Below, in pieces: positions 8,896-17,480 of a stretch of DNA of 64,000 bases. A program made the position numbers and the translations under genes. The notes under the pieces are model-generated. The model made no database searches, was not told the origin of the DNA, and saw only the letters and a program-made list of their open reading frames with translations. The stretch's first letter is position 1. Every line of letters begins with the position of its first letter. The stretch comes from Paracoccaceae bacterium. Lineage in GTDB: Bacteria > Pseudomonadota > Alphaproteobacteria > Rhodobacterales > Rhodobacteraceae. The DNA is taken from contig JAOTXT010000007.1 in assembly GCA_029862205.1 (NCBI GenBank), positions 29,918-93,917 of the forward strand, read 5' to 3'.

Positions 8896-11800
8896 ATGGC
8901 CGATTCTCCCCGCTTCATCCATCTCCGCGTCCACTCCGCCTATTCGCTGCGCGAGGGCGCGGTGCATGTGAAGAAGCTGCCGGGGCTTTGTGCCGGGATG
9001 GGCTTCCCGGCGGTAGCGGTGACGGACACCAATAACCTCTTCGGGGGGCTGGAATTTTCGGAGAGTTGCGCGGGCGCCGGCGTGCAGCCGATCATGGGGT
9101 TGCAGCTTGCCGTCGCCTATGCGGAAGGCGCGCCGGGCGAGAAGCCGGTCGAGCCGGCGCCGATTGCGCTCTACGCGCAAAACGAAACCGGGTGGCGGAA
9201 CCTAATGGCGCTTTCGTCGGCTGCGTTCCTGGACACCGACGTCACGCAACTGCCCCATGTCAGCCTGGAGACATTGTCGGCCCACGCTGACGGGGTGATT
9301 TGCCTGACCGGTGGAGCCGAGGGGCCGGTGGGACGGCTGCTGCAGGCCAACCGGCGCCCAGTGGCCGAACTGCTGACGCGGCAATTGGCTGAGATGTTCC
9401 CGCATCGGCTTTATGTGGAGATTCAGCGTCATGGCTCCGGCAATAGCCGCCGAACGATGTCCGAGGAGGCCACCGAACCCGGGTTGATCGAGGTTGCATA
9501 CGATCAGGCGCTTCCTCTGGTCGCCACGAACGACGTTTATTTCCAGGCGCCGGAGCTCTTCCAGGCGCATGACGCATTCCTCTGCATCGGCGAGGGGCGC
9601 TACGTGAACGAATCGAACCGGCGGCAGCTAACGCCAGAACACTACCTGAAAACCGAAGCCGAGATGGTTGAGCGTTTCGCCGACCTGCCGGAGGCGATCG
9701 AGAACACGGTCGAGATCGCCCGGCGTTGCGCCTACCGGCCGCGCACCCATGACCCGATCCTGCCGCGTTTCGCGGATGACGAGGTGGACGAGCTGAAACG
9801 TGAGGCGCACGAGGGGTTGAAGGAACGCCTGGCGGTCATTCCGCACGCGGCCGAGGTCAAGGACTACGAAGGCCGGCTGGAATTCGAGCTGGGTGTCATC
9901 GAGCAGATGGGCTTCCCTGGCTACTTCCTGATCGTTGCCGATTTCATCAAATGGGCGAAGTCCCATGACATTCCGGTGGGGCCTGGACGCGGCTCGGGTG
10001 CTGGGTCTTTGGTTGCCTACGCATTGACGATTACTGACCTTGATCCATTGCGTTATGGCCTTTTGTTCGAGCGGTTTCTGAACCCCGAGCGCATCTCGAT
10101 GCCGGATTTCGACATCGATTTCTGCCAGGACCGGCGAGAGGAAGTGATCGCCTATGTGCAGCAGAAATACGGCCGCGACCGGGTCGCGCAGATCATCACC
10201 TTCGGTACACTGCTGTCGAAGATGGCGGTGCGCGATGTCGCCCGGGTCATGCAGATGTCCTACAGCCAAGGCGACCGCCTGTCGAAGCTGATCCCAGTCG
10301 AAGGGGTCAAGCCGCTGTCGGTCAAGCAAGCGCGCAAAGAGGAACCCCGGCTGGAGGAGGAGGCGGCGCGGGACGAGAACGTCGCGGTGCTGCTGAATAT
10401 CGCCGAAAAGATCGAGGGGCTGCTCAGGAACGCATCGACCCATGCGGCAGGGATCGTGATCGGTGACCGGCCGTTGGCCGAACTGGTCCCGCTCTACCGC
10501 GACCCGCGCTCTGAGATGCCGGCAACCCAATACAACATGAAATGGGTCGAGCCGGCTGGCCTGGTGAAGTTCGATTTCCTGGGGCTGAAGACGCTGACGG
10601 TCATCCAAAACGCGGTCGACCTGCTGCGCGAGCGGGGGATCGAAATCGACATCTCCGCGATCCCGCTGGATGACGCCAAGACTTACGAGCTATATGGCCG
10701 GGCCGACACGGTTGGGGTCTTCCAGGTGGAAGGCCAGGGGATGCGTGATGCGCTGCGCCAGCTTCACCCCACCTGTATCGAGGATATCGTGGCTCTGGTG
10801 GCGCTTTACCGCCCTGGTCCGATGGAAAACATCCCGAAGTTCTGCAACGTCAAGAACGGCCGCGAGCCGCGCGAGAGCCTGCATCCCTCGATCGACCCGA
10901 TCCTGGACGAAACCCAGGGCATCATCGTCTACCAGGAGCAGGTGATGGAGATCGCCCGCAAGATGGCGGGTTACTCGCTGGGCGGCGCCGATCTGCTGCG
11001 CCGGGCCATGGGCAAGAAGATCCAGGAGGCGATGGATGCCGAGCGGCCCAAGTTCCTGGCCGGCGCTGCTGAGAACGGGGTCAAGAAGGCCAAGGCCCAG
11101 CAAGTCTGGGACCTGCTGAACAAGTTCGCCAATTACGGCTTCAACAAGTCCCACGCCGCGGCATATGCAGTGGTCAGCTACCAGACCGCCTGGCTGAAGG
11201 CGAACCATCCGGTCGAGTTCATGGCGGCGGTCATGAACCTGGACCTGCACTTGACCGACAAGCTGAATACCTACGTGCAGGAATGCCGCCGGGCGGAGCT
11301 GCCGGTCGAGGCGCCGTCGGTCAACGGATCACACGCCAAGTTCTCGGTCGAGGAGGGACGCATTCTTTATGCGCTGGGGGCGCTCAAGAATGTAGGCGTC
11401 GAAGCGATGCGGCTGATCGAGATCGCGCGCAAGGACGGGGGGCCGTTCGCGGATGTCTTTGATCTGGCGCGGCGGGTGGACCTGAGGGCGCTGGGCAAGC
11501 GCGCGCTCGAAAGCCTGGTGCGCGCGGGCGCGCTCGACTGCCTAGACCGGAACCGTCACCGGCTGCTGCTGAGCATCGACGCCCTGACCGATTTTTCCTC
11601 GGCCTGTCACGATGACCGCAGCTCGGCGCAAACCTCGCTGTTCGGCGATGGCGGCGAGGACTTGCCGCCGCCGCGCCTGACCGGCTGCGACGATTGGCTG
11701 CCCGCCGAGCGGCTGCGCGAGGAGCATGGGGCGGTCGGTTTCTACCTCAGTGGCCACCCGCTCGAGGATTATATGGGTGCCTTGAAGCGCCAGGAGGTTC

Positions 11801-12345
11801 TGACCTTCGCCGAGTTCTCGGCCGGCAAGGCGCGGACAGGGGGCGCGGCACGGATCGCCGGCACGCTGGCCGCGGTGCAGATCCGCAAATCCGCACGCGG
11901 AAATCGGTTCGCCTTCATTGCCTTCTCCGATCCCACGGGCGGCTATGAGGTGATGGCGTTTTCGGATGTGCTGGCCGAGGCTGAAGCTTTGCTGGAGACG
12001 GGCCGGAACCTGGTGCTTCGGGTCGAAACCGATCCGGGCGACGACGCTTCGCGCATGATGCTGCGCGGCGTGCAGCCGATCGAGGAAGTCGTGGCCGGGG
12101 CCGCTGCGGCGGGGCTCGAAATCTATGTGGAAGATCCCGCCGCCATGGCCTCGATCCGTGCGCGGCTCGATCAGGTGACCAAGTTAAAACGCACCGGGGG
12201 CAGGGGCCCTGTGCACTTGATCCTGCCGATCCCCGACGAGAAACGCGAGGTCGAGATCGCGCTGGCCGAACCCTATCCGGTGGGCCCCGAGGTTAGAGGC
12301 GCGCTGAAGGACATCCCGGGTGTCGCTGAGGTGGTGGAGTTCTGA
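8896..12345 (+). CDS. dnaE: DNA polymerase III subunit alpha
   Basis: Replicative DNA polymerase catalytic subunit, 1149 residues, the normal length for DnaE1. It begins with a PHP domain (HLRVHSAYSLREGAV). The C-family polymerase core follows with PGRGSGAGSLVAYAL and the two catalytic aspartates in PDFDIDFCQDRREEVI, then the third in VKFDFLGLKTL. The beta-clamp, HhH and OB regions follow to the C-terminus. It is transcribed alone, divergent from the agmatinase gene and convergent with the next gene 4 bases downstream. Confidence 0.98.
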   Translation: MADSPRFIHLRVHSAYSLREGAVHVKKLPGLCAGMGFPAVAVTDTNNLFGGLEFSESCAGAGVQPIMGLQLAVAYAEGAPGEKPVEPAPIALYAQNETGWRNLMALSSAAFLDTDVTQLPHVSLETLSAHADGVICLTGGAEGPVGRLLQANRRPVAELLTRQLAEMFPHRLYVEIQRHGSGNSRRTMSEEATEPGLIEVAYDQALPLVATNDVYFQAPELFQAHDAFLCIGEGRYVNESNRRQLTPEHYLKTEAEMVERFADLPEAIENTVEIARRCAYRPRTHDPILPRFADDEVDELKREAHEGLKERLAVIPHAAEVKDYEGRLEFELGVIEQMGFPGYFLIVADFIKWAKSHDIPVGPGRGSGAGSLVAYALTITDLDPLRYGLLFERFLNPERISMPDFDIDFCQDRREEVIAYVQQKYGRDRVAQIITFGTLLSKMAVRDVARVMQMSYSQGDRLSKLIPVEGVKPLSVKQARKEEPRLEEEAARDENVAVLLNIAEKIEGLLRNASTHAAGIVIGDRPLAELVPLYRDPRSEMPATQYNMKWVEPAGLVKFDFLGLKTLTVIQNAVDLLRERGIEIDISAIPLDDAKTYELYGRADTVGVFQVEGQGMRDALRQLHPTCIEDIVALVALYRPGPMENIPKFCNVKNGREPRESLHPSIDPILDETQGIIVYQEQVMEIARKMAGYSLGGADLLRRAMGKKIQEAMDAERPKFLAGAAENGVKKAKAQQVWDLLNKFANYGFNKSHAAAYAVVSYQTAWLKANHPVEFMAAVMNLDLHLTDKLNTYVQECRRAELPVEAPSVNGSHAKFSVEEGRILYALGALKNVGVEAMRLIEIARKDGGPFADVFDLARRVDLRALGKRALESLVRAGALDCLDRNRHRLLLSIDALTDFSSACHDDRSSAQTSLFGDGGEDLPPPRLTGCDDWLPAERLREEHGAVGFYLSGHPLEDYMGALKRQEVLTFAEFSAGKARTGGAARIAGTLAAVQIRKSARGNRFAFIAFSDPTGGYEVMAFSDVLAEAEALLETGRNLVLRVETDPGDDASRMMLRGVQPIEEVVAGAAAAGLEIYVEDPAAMASIRARLDQVTKLKRTGGRGPVHLILPIPDEKREVEIALAEPYPVGPEVRGALKDIPGVAEVVEF

Positions 12346-12348
12346 GCG

Positions 12349-13209
12349 TTACTCGACCTGGAACGTGTAGAGCCGGGATTTCTTCCCTTGGTCGGTGACA
12401 ATATAGATCCGTCCTCGCGCGGGATCGAACGCAATTCCTTCGGCGTTCTTGACCCTCTTGGACTCGCCATCCTTCTGGAAGATCAACGGCGCGCTGCTCG
12501 CATTGCCCAAGCGTGGATCGAAACGGAAGACAGACTTGCCCCTATCGCTGACGATCCACAAATGGCCGTCGCGCGGATCGTGCTCTAGGCCAGAGATGTC
12601 GAGTTCCGCGTCGCTCAGCCCCTTGATACGGAAGCCCGCATCCGAGGTCAGTTCCCAATAGTTCGTGATCCGGTCCAGGTCGGGCGTGAGCCGGAGCAAC
12701 AGGCGTGGATCGGTCTCGACGGCCACGAAGACCATACCGGTTGCGCGATCGATCGTGACGCCTTCGAGACCGTTCTCCTTGTCGATTGTGCTCAGCTTCG
12801 CCTTCAGCTCGGCATCGATTGGGAGATCGGTGATCCGCGCGCTGATCTGCAGCTCGCGCGTCGCACTGTCGATCAATTGCACCAGGTTGCCATTCTCGGC
12901 GACGGTGACGAAAACACCCTCGCCGACGGCGATGCCTTCCAGGTCACTGCTGTTGAGGTCGAAGGACGTGTCGATATCGCCATCCAGGCTAAGGCCAAAG
13001 ACCTTCTTGGTGTCGTCGCTGACAACCCACAACCGGTCGCCCGCGGCGGACAGAGTCACCCCCGACGCCTCGGTCAGGCCGGCATCGCGGTTATAGACCT
13101 TGGTGCGGTCGATAAACCGCAGGGAAAATCCCTGTGGGTCGGCCAAGGCAGGAACTCCGATCGGCATCAACGCGGCTAAAAGTGCCGTGACGCGCAGAGT
13201 AATCGCCAT
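12349..13209 (-). CDS. SdiA-regulated-domain protein, secreted beta-propeller
   Basis: A 286-residue protein with a signal peptide (MAITLRVTALLAALMPIGVPALA) and repeated strands of the form WVVSDDTKKVFGL, LEGIAVGEG, EGVTIDRATG, HLWIVSDRGKSVFRF and EGIAFDPARGRIYIV, the pattern of the SdiA-regulated (YjiK-like) beta-propeller family. It is expected in the periplasm or outer membrane; the ligand is not known. AAGGTGG 4 bases before ATG 13209 fixes the start and rules out a 62-residue extension. It is convergent with dnaE. Confidence 0.8.
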   Translation of the reverse strand: MAITLRVTALLAALMPIGVPALADPQGFSLRFIDRTKVYNRDAGLTEASGVTLSAAGDRLWVVSDDTKKVFGLSLDGDIDTSFDLNSSDLEGIAVGEGVFVTVAENGNLVQLIDSATRELQISARITDLPIDAELKAKLSTIDKENGLEGVTIDRATGMVFVAVETDPRLLLRLTPDLDRITNYWELTSDAGFRIKGLSDAELDISGLEHDPRDGHLWIVSDRGKSVFRFDPRLGNASSAPLIFQKDGESKRVKNAEGIAFDPARGRIYIVTDQGKKSRLYTFQVE

Positions 13210-13309
13210 CGAACCACCTTTGTCTAGCGGAGGTCCGCGACTCCCCGCCGCTTGTCCGCCTTTGCCCGGCAGTCTACATCCAGGTCTGAGACTTTCCAAA
13301 GAGGCTCCG

Positions 13310-13714
13310 ATGATCGGACGACTGAACCATGTGGCCATAGCGGTGCCTGATCTCGAGGCCGCATCCGACCAGTACCGCGATACGCTCGGCGCCAAGGTGG
13401 GGGCGCCGCAGGACGAGCCGGATCACGGCGTCACGGTCGTTTTCATCGAGTTGCCCAACACCAAGATCGAACTGCTTTACCCGTTGGGCGACAATTCACC
13501 CATCCAGGGGTTCCTCGACAAAAACCCGTCGGGCGGCATCCATCATGTCTGCTATGAGGTCGACGACATTCTGGCGGCGCGTGACCGGCTAAAAGCCGCC
13601 GGCGCCCGGGTGCTGGGCGATGGCGAGCCCAAGACCGGCGCGCATGGCAAGCCGGTGCTGTTCCTGCACCCAAAGGATTTTACCGGAACGCTCGTTGAGC
13701 TGGAGCAGGTCTGA
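13310..13714 (+). CDS. mce: Methylmalonyl-CoA epimerase
   Basis: Interconverts (S)- and (R)-methylmalonyl-CoA in the propionyl-CoA to succinyl-CoA route. The 134-residue VOC-fold protein has the family pattern: metal ligand His7 in LNHVAIAVPDLE, then a pairing segment IELPNTKIELLYPLG, GIHHVCYEVDDI and the C-terminal Glu in LVELEQV. Length is typical. It is followed 1 base later by the DUF1467 gene, an arrangement recurring in Rhodobacterales. Start at 13310 fits the family N-terminus. Confidence 0.93.
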   Translation: MIGRLNHVAIAVPDLEAASDQYRDTLGAKVGAPQDEPDHGVTVVFIELPNTKIELLYPLGDNSPIQGFLDKNPSGGIHHVCYEVDDILAARDRLKAAGARVLGDGEPKTGAHGKPVLFLHPKDFTGTLVELEQV

Positions 13715-13715
13715 G

Positions 13716-13991
13716 ATGGTCATCACCTCGGCGATTGTCCTCTACTGCGTGATCTGGGCGATCACGTTCTTCATCGTGAACCCGCTCTGGCAGACCAGCC
13801 AATCCGAGGATGGCAAGGTGGTGCCAGGCACGCCAGCCAGCGCGCCGGTGGACGCGATGATCAGAAAGAAAGTGATCCTGACCACGGTCGTGGCGACGGC
13901 CGGGTTCGTGGGCGCTTACCTGGCCATCATCGACCGGTGGGTGACGATTGACGATATCGGGTTTCTGAAACTGCCCTCGCAGAGGGAGTGA
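13716..13991 (+). CDS. DUF1467 family membrane protein
   Basis: A 91-residue protein with two hydrophobic helices (residues 4-22 and about 52-70) around a polar loop containing GKVVPGTPASAPVD. The sequence VMYCVIWA(I/L)TFF-type start and this loop are characteristic of the alphaproteobacterial DUF1467 family. It follows the methylmalonyl-CoA epimerase gene with a 1-base gap, so the two share an mRNA. Function is unknown; it sits in the inner membrane. Confidence 0.88.
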   Translation: MVITSAIVLYCVIWAITFFIVNPLWQTSQSEDGKVVPGTPASAPVDAMIRKKVILTTVVATAGFVGAYLAIIDRWVTIDDIGFLKLPSQRE

Positions 13992-14027
13992 GGCTAGCCC
14001 CTTGAGGCCGTCGGCCCAGTGTCCGGA

Positions 14028-14735
14028 TCAAGCCCGGCGCATCGGTCGGTTCCCCGAAAGCCGGTGATACATGTGCGTATAGGTGGCGACCCCGATCACT
14101 GGCACCACCAGGTTGACGATGGGCACGCTGAGCGGCACCGCCATCAGCGCGCCCGAGAGCCAGATCTGAAACCCGTTCTTACGCCGCAGCGCGCGCATTT
14201 CGGGCGGCTGAAGCCGCCTGAGGGCCACCAGCTCAAAATACTCCCGCCCGAACAGATACCCGTTGACCGTCCAGAAAATCAGCGGCGCGAGAGGACCGGA
14301 GATCAGATAGAAGATCAGGCCGACCAAATTGACCGCGATCACGATGCACATGAACCAGAGCGCGCCGCGCATTGCCTCGCCTATGGGCATCGGGCGCGCG
14401 GGGGGCTGGTCCGGATAGTGGCGCGCCTCGACCGCCTCGGCGATCCGGTCGAGGTAGAGGCCGACGAAAAGCGCGGCCACCGGAAACATCAGAAACGCCG
14501 ACAGCAGCAGCATCGCGCCAATCGCCAGACCGCGGGCGGCGGCGAAGGGCGTCTCGATCTCACCGATCAGCGGCAGGTCGAAACTCGCCGGCAGGAAACC
14601 GGTCAGGAACACAGCACCGGCGGTGACGGCGGCAAGAAGCGCGACGGTCAGCCCGACGCTGCGCAGCAGGACGCCGGTGAACCGCCCGTCGAAGACCTGG
14701 CTGACGGCGCGCAGGAAATCGCCGATCATGCCCAT
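14028..14735 (-). CDS. EI24-domain (CysZ-like) membrane protein
   Basis: A 235-residue inner-membrane protein with about five hydrophobic segments, including LTVALLAAVTAGAVFLTGFL, a central pair, and LMAVPLSVPIVNLVVPVIGV near the C-terminus. The pattern PLAPLIFWTVNGYLFGREYFELVALRR and the P-I-V-N-L-V-V-P helix mark the EI24/CysZ family. CysZ of enterobacteria transports sulfate, but alphaproteobacterial members lack cys context, as here, so transport of sulfate is not claimed. It overlaps the end of the upstream nitroreductase gene by 10 bases. Confidence 0.82.
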   Translation of the reverse strand: MGMIGDFLRAVSQVFDGRFTGVLLRSVGLTVALLAAVTAGAVFLTGFLPASFDLPLIGEIETPFAAARGLAIGAMLLLSAFLMFPVAALFVGLYLDRIAEAVEARHYPDQPPARPMPIGEAMRGALWFMCIVIAVNLVGLIFYLISGPLAPLIFWTVNGYLFGREYFELVALRRLQPPEMRALRRKNGFQIWLSGALMAVPLSVPIVNLVVPVIGVATYTHMYHRLSGNRPMRRA

Positions 14736-15298
14736 GTCGTGATCGCGGATAGATTGGGCCGGGGCCGGTCCTGTGGCATGACTGTCTCGGTGCCGATATG
14801 GATGAATCCGGCCACCGCCTCGCCGTCCGTGCAGCGCAGGAAATCCATAATGAAGACCGGGTCATAGGCCATCTTGCCGGTCAGCCAATTGGCGCCCCAG
14901 CCGCTGGCGAGCGCCGCGTTCAGAAGCGCCAGGCAAACCGCCCCGGCGGAGAGATGCTGCTCCCAAAGCGGAACTTTCTCCGATGGCTTGGGGCTCGAGA
15001 TCACAGCGACGATCACCTCGCCTTGGCCGAAGGCTGCGACCGTCTTCGCGGCCGTCGACTCGTCTAGCTCCAATGCCTGGGCACGATCCGCGGCCAGCGC
15101 CTGCGCCTGTTCGCGGGACGCGCCCTCGATCACGATGAACCGCCATGGTTCCAGCTTACCGTGATCGGGCGAGCGGGCGGCGGCCGCCAACATTTGCTCG
15201 AGCGCTGACCGGTCCGGCCCGCCGGGCCCCAGCGTCTTGGCTGGGCGCGAGCGGCGGCTGAGCAGAAACTCCATCACCTCGGGGCGGGGCTGGGGCAT
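14726..15298 (-). CDS. Nitroreductase family protein (YdjA-like)
   Basis: A 190-residue FMN-dependent oxidoreductase of the compact YdjA type. FMN-binding residues are in FLLSRRSRPAKTLGPGG, AARSPDHGKLEPWRFIVIEG and the C-terminal region GFIHIGT; a helix with SAGAVCLALLNAALASGWGANW is the usual substrate/cofactor wall. The physiological substrate is not known. It begins 5 bases after the GNAT gene stop and overlaps the EI24 gene, so all three form one minus-strand operon. Confidence 0.88.
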   Translation of the reverse strand: MPQPRPEVMEFLLSRRSRPAKTLGPGGPDRSALEQMLAAAARSPDHGKLEPWRFIVIEGASREQAQALAADRAQALELDESTAAKTVAAFGQGEVIVAVISSPKPSEKVPLWEQHLSAGAVCLALLNAALASGWGANWLTGKMAYDPVFIMDFLRCTDGEAVAGFIHIGTETVMPQDRPRPNLSAITTWA

Positions 15299-15302
15299 GG
15301 GA

Positions 15303-16013
15303 TCAGCCTGTGTTGACCAGAATCGGGTGGGTCAGGTCGCTCAAGCGTCGCTGCTGGCGGCTTTCGCTGTCGAAATTCGCCGGGTCGAGCCAGGTCTGAA
15401 AGGCCGCATCGAGCGCCGGCCATTCGCTGTCGATCGCCGCATACCAAGCAGTGTCGCGGTTGCGTCGCTTCGAGACGGTGGCCTGGCGGAAGACCCCCTC
15501 ATAACTCAATCCCAGCCGCATGGCCGCGCCGCGCGAGGGCTGGTTCAGCGCGTTGCATTTCCACTCATAACGCCGGTAGCCCGCCTCGAAGGCCCATTTC
15601 ATCATCAGATACATGGCCTCGGTCGCACCCGGCTTGCGCTGAAGAAGGGGTGAGAAATTGATATGCCCGACCTCGATCGAGCCCGAACCAGGATTGATGC
15701 GCAGATAGCTGGCGACGCCGACCGCCTTGCCAGTCGCCTTGTCGATGATCGCGTAGAACATCGGGTCGCCGTCGCGGGTCATCTCGCCGACCCAAGCGGC
15801 ATAGTCGGCTTCGGTCTCGTAAGGCCCATAGGGCAGGTAGTCCCAGTTCCGCGCGCCGCCCGGCTGGGTATTCGCCGCATGAAGGTCCGGCGCATGGGCG
15901 ACAACCAGCGGCTCGAGCCGGATCAGCCGGCCCTCCATCACCGCGCGGACGGGCTTGGGCGGCGGCGTCCAGCTATCGGGCAGGGGGGTGCCGAGGTCGG
16001 GTCGGTCGGTCAT
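15303..16013 (-). CDS. GNAT acetyltransferase (RimJ/RimL-like)
   Basis: A 236-residue N-acetyltransferase. The fold is visible in RLIRLEPLVVAHAPDLHAA at the first strand-helix, the central ATGKAVGVASYLRINPGSGSIEVGHINF, and EWKCNALNQPSRGAAMRLGLSYEGVFR. The last segment carries the Asn and Arg seen in RimL-type enzymes that bind acetyl-CoA. The target could be a ribosomal protein N-terminus or a small molecule. First gene of the operon with nitroreductase and EI24 genes. Confidence 0.87.
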   Translation of the reverse strand: MTDRPDLGTPLPDSWTPPPKPVRAVMEGRLIRLEPLVVAHAPDLHAANTQPGGARNWDYLPYGPYETEADYAAWVGEMTRDGDPMFYAIIDKATGKAVGVASYLRINPGSGSIEVGHINFSPLLQRKPGATEAMYLMMKWAFEAGYRRYEWKCNALNQPSRGAAMRLGLSYEGVFRQATVSKRRNRDTAWYAAIDSEWPALDAAFQTWLDPANFDSESRQQRRLSDLTHPILVNTG

Positions 16014-16073
16014 CGGAGCCTCGCGGGTTACGGACAGCGATATCTGGCAAGCGGCGCAGCCCAGGGCAAGCCC

Positions 16074-17225
16074 TTAGGTTCTGGTCGCGTCTCGCAAGGT
16101 CTCGATCAGCGCCGATTTCAGCTCGAAGCCGATGCCGGGGCAGTCGGGCAGCGTGACCTGGCTGTCCTCGACCGCGATCCCATCGGCGAAACCGCCGAAG
16201 GGGTGGAAGACATCCGGGTAGCTTTCGTTCCCACCCAGGCCCAACCCGGCGGCTATGTTGAGCGCCATCTGGTGACCTCCATGGGGGATGCAGTTCGCAC
16301 GTGAAAAGCCGTGCTCGGGCAAAAGGTCTAAGACCCGCTTGTATTCGACCAGGCCGTAGGAGAGCGCCGGGTCGAATTGCAGCCAGTCCCGATCTGCCCG
16401 CATGCCGCTATAGCGCAGCAGATTGCGCGCATCCTGATGGCTGAACAGGTTCTCGCCGGTCGCCATTGGCCCGTCATAGTGGCGCGCCAGTTCGGCCTGG
16501 AGCGCATAATCCAGCGGGTCGCCCGCCTCCTCGTACCAGAAGAGGCCATAGGGTTTCAGCGCCTCGCCATAGGCGATGGCGGTCTGCAGATCAAAGCACC
16601 CGTTCGCATCGACTGCTAGGTTCCGGCCTTCGCCGACCACCTCCAACGCCGCCTCGATGCGGGCGATATCCTGGTCCAGCGGTGCCCCGCCGATCTTCAT
16701 TTTGCAGACACGATAGCCTCGGTCGAGGTAGCCCTGCATCTCGACTTGGAGTTCGGCCAGGGCCTTGCCTGGATAGTAGTAACCGCCGGCGGCATAGACG
16801 AAGACGGTGTCCTTCGCCGCGCCACCATTCCACTTGTCGGCGATCAACCGCCAGAGGGGCACGTCGGCGACCTTCGCCGCAAGGTCCCAGAGCGCCATGT
16901 CCAGGACGCCGACGGCGACCGAGCGTTCCCCATGCCCGCCGGGTTTCTCGTTGGCCATCATCGCGTCCCAGGCGCGCGACGGGTCGATTTCGCCGCCCAG
17001 ATCCGCTCGCTGAAGGCGGGGGATGAACCGTTCTTCCAGCAGGCCTTTGCAGGCGTATCGGCCGTTCGAGTTGAAGCCATAGCCGATCAATGGCTTGCCG
17101 TCGCGGACCACGTCCGAGACCAAGGCCACCACGCTGGCGGTCATCTTCGAGAAGTCGATATAGGCGTTCGCGATCTCTGACGAGATCGGGACGACCGCGT
17201 TTCGGATATCGGTGATGACGGGCAT
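16074..17225 (-). CDS. tarD: Enolase-superfamily dehydratase, D(-)-tartrate dehydratase type
   Basis: A 383-residue member of the mandelate-racemase-like group. Expected reaction: dehydration of D-tartrate to oxaloacetate. Visible residues: K175-M-K177, metal ligands Asp206 (AVDANG), Glu232 or 233 (WYEE) and Glu258 (GEN), and a catalytic His in IPHGGHQ. The surrounding text (NAYIDFSKMT, YGFNSNGRY, NEKPGGHGERSVAVG, GENLFSHQDARNLLRY, GLGLGGNESYPD) agrees closely with the Bradyrhizobium D-tartrate dehydratase as I remember it, so the specific call is reasonable. The ATG at 17225 matches its N-terminus. No tartrate transporter adjoins. Confidence 0.85.
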   Translation of the reverse strand: MPVITDIRNAVVPISSEIANAYIDFSKMTASVVALVSDVVRDGKPLIGYGFNSNGRYACKGLLEERFIPRLQRADLGGEIDPSRAWDAMMANEKPGGHGERSVAVGVLDMALWDLAAKVADVPLWRLIADKWNGGAAKDTVFVYAAGGYYYPGKALAELQVEMQGYLDRGYRVCKMKIGGAPLDQDIARIEAALEVVGEGRNLAVDANGCFDLQTAIAYGEALKPYGLFWYEEAGDPLDYALQAELARHYDGPMATGENLFSHQDARNLLRYSGMRADRDWLQFDPALSYGLVEYKRVLDLLPEHGFSRANCIPHGGHQMALNIAAGLGLGGNESYPDVFHPFGGFADGIAVEDSQVTLPDCPGIGFELKSALIETLRDATRT

Positions 17226-17480
17226 GGGGTTCGGCTTCCTGGTGAGCGGAGGACACGTCATGGCGCCGATCGGCATCCGGATCAAGACCCGGAGGGCGTT
17301 AGGTCCACCCGCATTAGGATCGAGTTGTCGGAATTTCCGGCCTCTGCGTCCTTGGGCGTCCGTACCGTGTGAATTTCGACCATGGCAGCACGTCACTTCG
17401 CGGGCTGAAGCCGACATTCGTATACTTTCGGTCAAGCGCATCTTAAAGTCTAAGCGATTGTTCCGGAAGCGGTGCTACGA